A stretch of DNA of 6,667 nt. It comes from JBHIBA01 sp046758845 (lineage in GTDB: Bacteria; UBA8248; JACPRG01; G963555815). Positions 4,862 to 6,667 of the stretch are shown piece after piece (position 1 is the stretch's first letter; the number at the start of each line of letters is the position of its first letter). The notes under the pieces were generated by a model that was not told the origin of the DNA, did not search any database, and worked only from the letters and a program-made list of their open reading frames with translations. Made by a program: the position numbers and the translations under genes. Location of the stretch: contig JBHIBA010000259.1 in NCBI GenBank assembly GCA_046758845.1, positions 1 to 6,667 of the forward strand, given 5' to 3'.

Positions 4862-5305
4862 GTGAAGCCGTCGAACGATTTGCTCAATCCTGCCGCGTGT
4901 GCCTGCTTCAATCTCAGGAAGGCGACGCGCGCGGTCACGCAGCTTTTCGACGGGATCTTGGAGCCGAGCGGCCTGCGGGCGACACAATTCCCCATCCTTG
5001 GGGCGGTTTCCTCGGCCGGCCCGGAAACCATCAGCCGGCTGGCCAAGAGGCTGGTGATGGACCGGACGACGCTGACAAGAGACCTGAAACCGCTGCAAAG
5101 AGAAGGGCTGGTCGAGGTCGTCCCCGGCGAGGACCGGCGAACGCGGATGGTCAGGCTGACGAAGCGCGGCCGTGAGGCGCTGGGAAAAGCCGTCCCCCTC
5201 TGGAGGGAGGCGCAGGCCCGCATCGTCGAGGGATTGGGGCCAAAGCGTTTGCGCGCTTTGCTGGCCGACTTGTCGGAAACCGTGGCGGTGACGAAGCGGG
5301 AATAA
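4862..5305 (+). CDS. MarR-family winged-helix transcriptional regulator
   Basis: A 147-aa dimeric DNA-binding repressor of the MarR family, whose members usually release DNA on binding a phenolic or lipophilic ligand or on cysteine oxidation. Residues 16-50 are the dimerisation and ligand-pocket helix region (FNLRKATRAVTQLFDGIL, GLRATQFPIL). The winged helix-turn-helix is about 55-102 (TISRLAKRLVMDRTTLTRDL as the HTH, then the wing with the family D-R-R motif at 91-93). Residues 103-147 complete the dimer interface. C13 and C15 form a CxC pair near the N-terminus, which might sense oxidants or thiol reagents or bind metal; this is inference. GTG at 4862 is chosen because the N-terminal region before the CxC is the usual length. 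It has no ribosome binding site, and the predicted transcript starts at about the same base, so translation is probably leaderless. Operator-like sites lie over its promoter and just downstream. Confidence 0.93.
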   Translation: MKPSNDLLNPAACACFNLRKATRAVTQLFDGILEPSGLRATQFPILGAVSSAGPETISRLAKRLVMDRTTLTRDLKPLQREGLVEVVPGEDRRTRMVRLTKRGREALGKAVPLWREAQARIVEGLGPKRLRALLADLSETVAVTKRE

Positions 5306-5317
5306 ATTTTGGGATTA

Positions 5318-5335
5318 TAAGTGTATATACACTTA
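5318..5335. promoter_or_regulatory. Perfect 18-bp palindrome, probable second MarR operator (O2)
   Basis: TAAGTGTATATACACTTA is perfectly self-complementary, 12 bases after the MarR stop codon. It shares AAGTGTATATAC plus two further matches with the site over the MarR promoter. Its central TATACA is in the same position as the -10 box of O1, but no -35 match lies 17 bases upstream. It precedes a ribosome binding site at 5343-5347 and the metallo-beta-lactamase-fold gene, so it probably controls transcription into that unit. The inference that the neighbouring MarR protein binds it rests on the duplicated site. Confidence 0.78.
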
Positions 5336-5355
5336 AACTCCCGGAGGAATGCAAG

Positions 5356-5523
5356 GTGTGGAAGTCGGGTGAAGGCCGCAGGCCGCTGGGTGTCGCGCCG
5401 GCCCTCTGCGAGGCTGTCCGGGAATTGCAGAAGGGGTTGGGTGAATCGCCTTTGCCCGAGCGCGGACGGATTTTCAGCGGGCAGGGGACCGGGCTTCACC
5501 GGTCCACTTCGAAGGGGGGGTGA
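5356..5523 (+). CDS. Possible short ORF (55 aa) directly behind the operator
   Basis: A frame from GTG 5356 to TGA 5521-5523 encodes 55 residues, beginning MWKSGEGRRPLGVAPALCEA and ending in a Ser/Gly-rich tail. The case for it is the start: GGAGG at 5343-5347 is eight bases before GTG, an excellent Shine-Dalgarno site, and the palindromic operator is just upstream. The case against is composition: no recognised family, no signal peptide or transmembrane segment, and a strong hairpin within its last third. It ends 67 bases before the metallo-beta-lactamase-fold start. A small regulated protein, a leader peptide, or a remnant of a decayed gene whose ribosome binding site persists are all possible. 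A rival ATG at 5349 gives only seven codons with the SD too close. Confidence 0.35.
   Translation: MWKSGEGRRPLGVAPALCEAVRELQKGLGESPLPERGRIFSGQGTGLHRSTSKGG
5486..5505 (+). other. Perfect hairpin in the leader before the MBL-fold gene
   Basis: GGACCGG (5486-5492) and CCGGTCC (5499-5505) form a perfect seven-bp GC-rich stem with a six-base loop. There is no T-tract, so it is not an intrinsic terminator. It lies about 85 bases before the downstream start codon and is followed by the palindrome CTTCGAAG (5507-5514). It may influence mRNA stability or attenuation, or be chance in GC-rich DNA. Confidence 0.35.
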
Positions 5524-5590
5524 AAGCTGAAGGACGGACAGGAGTTTTCACGCACCTTTTCTCAATCGTTCCAAACAAAAGGAGAAAGTC

Positions 5591-6598
5591 ATGAAGAGGA
5601 TCAAGAGGATCTCACAGGCCGGTTTGATGGTTCTGCTCCTGATGGCCGGGGCCGCGCCCGCAGCGGCGCAGGATTTTTGGGGGTTTAAACCGCCGGAGGG
5701 ATGGCTCCCCCCACCGCTCAACCCAACGGGAGCCAAGCTCGTCACGAAGGAAATCAGCCCAGGCGTCTACGCGCTTCTGTCGACAAAGCTGGGCGTGGAC
5801 AACAGCGGCTTCGTCGTAGGCGAGCGCGGGGTCCTGGTCATCGACGCCCACGTCAACGGCGCCATGGCCCGGCAGATCCAAGCTGCGGTGCGAAAGGTGA
5901 CGGCGAAGCCCATCGTCTACCTCGTGAACACCAACTTCCACGGCGACCACACGTTCGGGAACTACGCCTTCCCGCCGGAGACGGTGATCATCGCCCACCG
6001 GAAGACGGCCGAGCGGATGCGCGATTTCGAGCATGAGAAAAAATTGCTCCTCCAGACTGTGGACAACGATGCGACAGTTTTCGCCGACGTCAAGCTGCGC
6101 CTTCCGGACGTGGTCTTCGATGACTACCTGAGAATCGACCTGGGGGGCCGCATTGTCGAGCTTCACCACTTCGGCCACGGCAACACGCCCGGCGACACTG
6201 TGGTGTACGCGCCAGCGGCGAAGGCCGCCTGGACGGGCAACCTGGTCCTCGGCGAGGGGACATTCCCTTGGCTGATCGAAGGCCGCGCGGGCGCCTATCT
6301 GAACACGATCGCCCGCTTCTCCGGGACACTGGACGTGGAGACCATCGTTCCCGGCCATGGCGTCATGACCTCCGGCGCCATCTTGAGCCGTTATCTCCGT
6401 TATCTGGGCGAGTTGATTCACTCGGTGCAGAAAGCGGCAGGGGCAGGCCACACGGTTGAAGAGACCCTGGCCCGCACGTCGCTCGGGGAAAAGTACCTCG
6501 TCCCGGCGGACTCGCCTCTGGCTCCGTTGCGGCCGCTCATGGCGGGCTTTCACCGCTGGAACGTAAAGAGGGTTTACCTGGAGCTGAATGGGCGGTAG
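5591..6598 (+). CDS. Secreted metallo-beta-lactamase-fold hydrolase with altered metal site
   Basis: A 335-aa protein with a Sec signal peptide (basic MKRIKRISQ, hydrophobic core 11-20, cleavage expected after AAPAAA at 26, before Q27), so the mature enzyme is periplasmic or secreted. The MBL fold spans about 50-275. The motif normally HxHxDH reads N115-F-H117-G-D119-H120 (NTNFHGDHTFGN), H196 is the next ligand (FGHGNTPGD), the usual bridging Asp is N217 (WTGNLV), and H256 is in VPGHG. An Asn at the first position also occurs in subclass B2 beta-lactamases such as CphA. With N217 as well, a mononuclear or unusual metal site is likely. Residues 280-335 form a helical C-terminal extension. The start is well supported: GGAG six bases before ATG. 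It follows the MarR gene and its second operator on the same strand, so MarR control is likely. Substrate is unknown; beta-lactam, lactone or quinone-related roles cannot be distinguished. Confidence 0.9.
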   Translation: MKRIKRISQAGLMVLLLMAGAAPAAAQDFWGFKPPEGWLPPPLNPTGAKLVTKEISPGVYALLSTKLGVDNSGFVVGERGVLVIDAHVNGAMARQIQAAVRKVTAKPIVYLVNTNFHGDHTFGNYAFPPETVIIAHRKTAERMRDFEHEKKLLLQTVDNDATVFADVKLRLPDVVFDDYLRIDLGGRIVELHHFGHGNTPGDTVVYAPAAKAAWTGNLVLGEGTFPWLIEGRAGAYLNTIARFSGTLDVETIVPGHGVMTSGAILSRYLRYLGELIHSVQKAAGAGHTVEETLARTSLGEKYLVPADSPLAPLRPLMAGFHRWNVKRVYLELNGR

Positions 6599-6627
6599 GG
6601 TATCCTCGCCGACCAGATGGGGATGAA

Positions 6628-6657
6628 AGCCCGTTGCTCGGGCTGGTATAAGACCAG
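6628..6657 (+). terminator. Overlapping hairpins after the MBL-fold gene, weak terminator candidate
   Basis: AGCCCG (6628-6633) pairs with CGGGCT (6639-6644) around a five-base loop. It is followed immediately by CTGGT (6643-6647) pairing with ACCAG (6653-6657); the two stems share two bases, so they are mutually exclusive. They lie 30-59 bases after the stop codon. No U-run follows within the window, so intrinsic termination is uncertain. Confidence 0.3.
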
Positions 6658-6667
6658 CGGGTCTGCT

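Noticed and set aside
5336..5590. Riboswitch in the leader of the MBL-fold gene
   Set aside because: Only one isolated hairpin is evident; I could not match any known aptamer consensus, and the operator palindrome explains regulation more simply.
5612..6553. Minus-strand frame of 313 codons opposite the MBL-fold gene
   Set aside because: Shadow frame; the plus strand encodes a signal peptide, metal motifs and a good ribosome binding site.

Overview
This is a GC-rich bacterial window. The main genes have strong G/C preference at third codon positions and Shine-Dalgarno sites, and two promoters match the sigma-70 consensus closely. There is no rRNA, tRNA, transposase, integrase or CRISPR array. 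The lipoprotein-type HtrA, the four-cluster ferredoxin and the secreted metallo-beta-lactamase-fold protein suggest a Gram-negative with some anaerobic or respiratory redox metabolism. Acidobacteriota, Thermodesulfobacteriota or NC10-like lineages would fit, but no phylogenetic marker is present and this placement is a guess.

Layout: positions 1-71 are a G-homopolymer-rich stretch plus a dyad. A fumarylacetoacetate-hydrolase-family gene lies on the minus strand (72-1076). A 360-base interval (1077-1436) holds an inverted repeat and the start of a possible small membrane-protein ORF on the plus strand. A minus-strand pair follows: a 196-aa membrane-anchored protein with an Mrr-type restriction-endonuclease fold that has lost its catalytic lysine (1437-2027), and upstream of it an unlisted 55-aa single-span protein (2092-2259). 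Across a back-to-back divergent promoter region (2260-2431) lies a 151-aa ferredoxin with four [4Fe-4S] motifs, closed by a good intrinsic terminator (2949-2989). A lipoprotein HtrA/Deg-type serine protease with two PDZ domains occupies 3053-4579.

After a gene-poor stretch (4580-4861) comes a MarR-family regulator (4862-5305) whose consensus promoter puts the transcript start at or within a few bases of its GTG codon, so the mRNA is probably leaderless. A 16-bp operator-like site covers its -10 box. A near-identical, perfectly palindromic copy lies just after the gene, ahead of a short SD-led ORF and a secreted metallo-beta-lactamase-fold enzyme (5591-6598). The simplest reading is that the MarR protein represses itself and the downstream genes.

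The most unusual parts are (i) the divergent unit of polyferredoxin, 55-aa membrane peptide and membrane-tethered pseudo-nuclease, which looks like a membrane redox accessory module rather than a defence system, and (ii) the MarR/palindrome/MBL unit, whose enzyme has Asn in place of two usual metal ligands. I see no strong evidence of a wholly new defence or mobile system.
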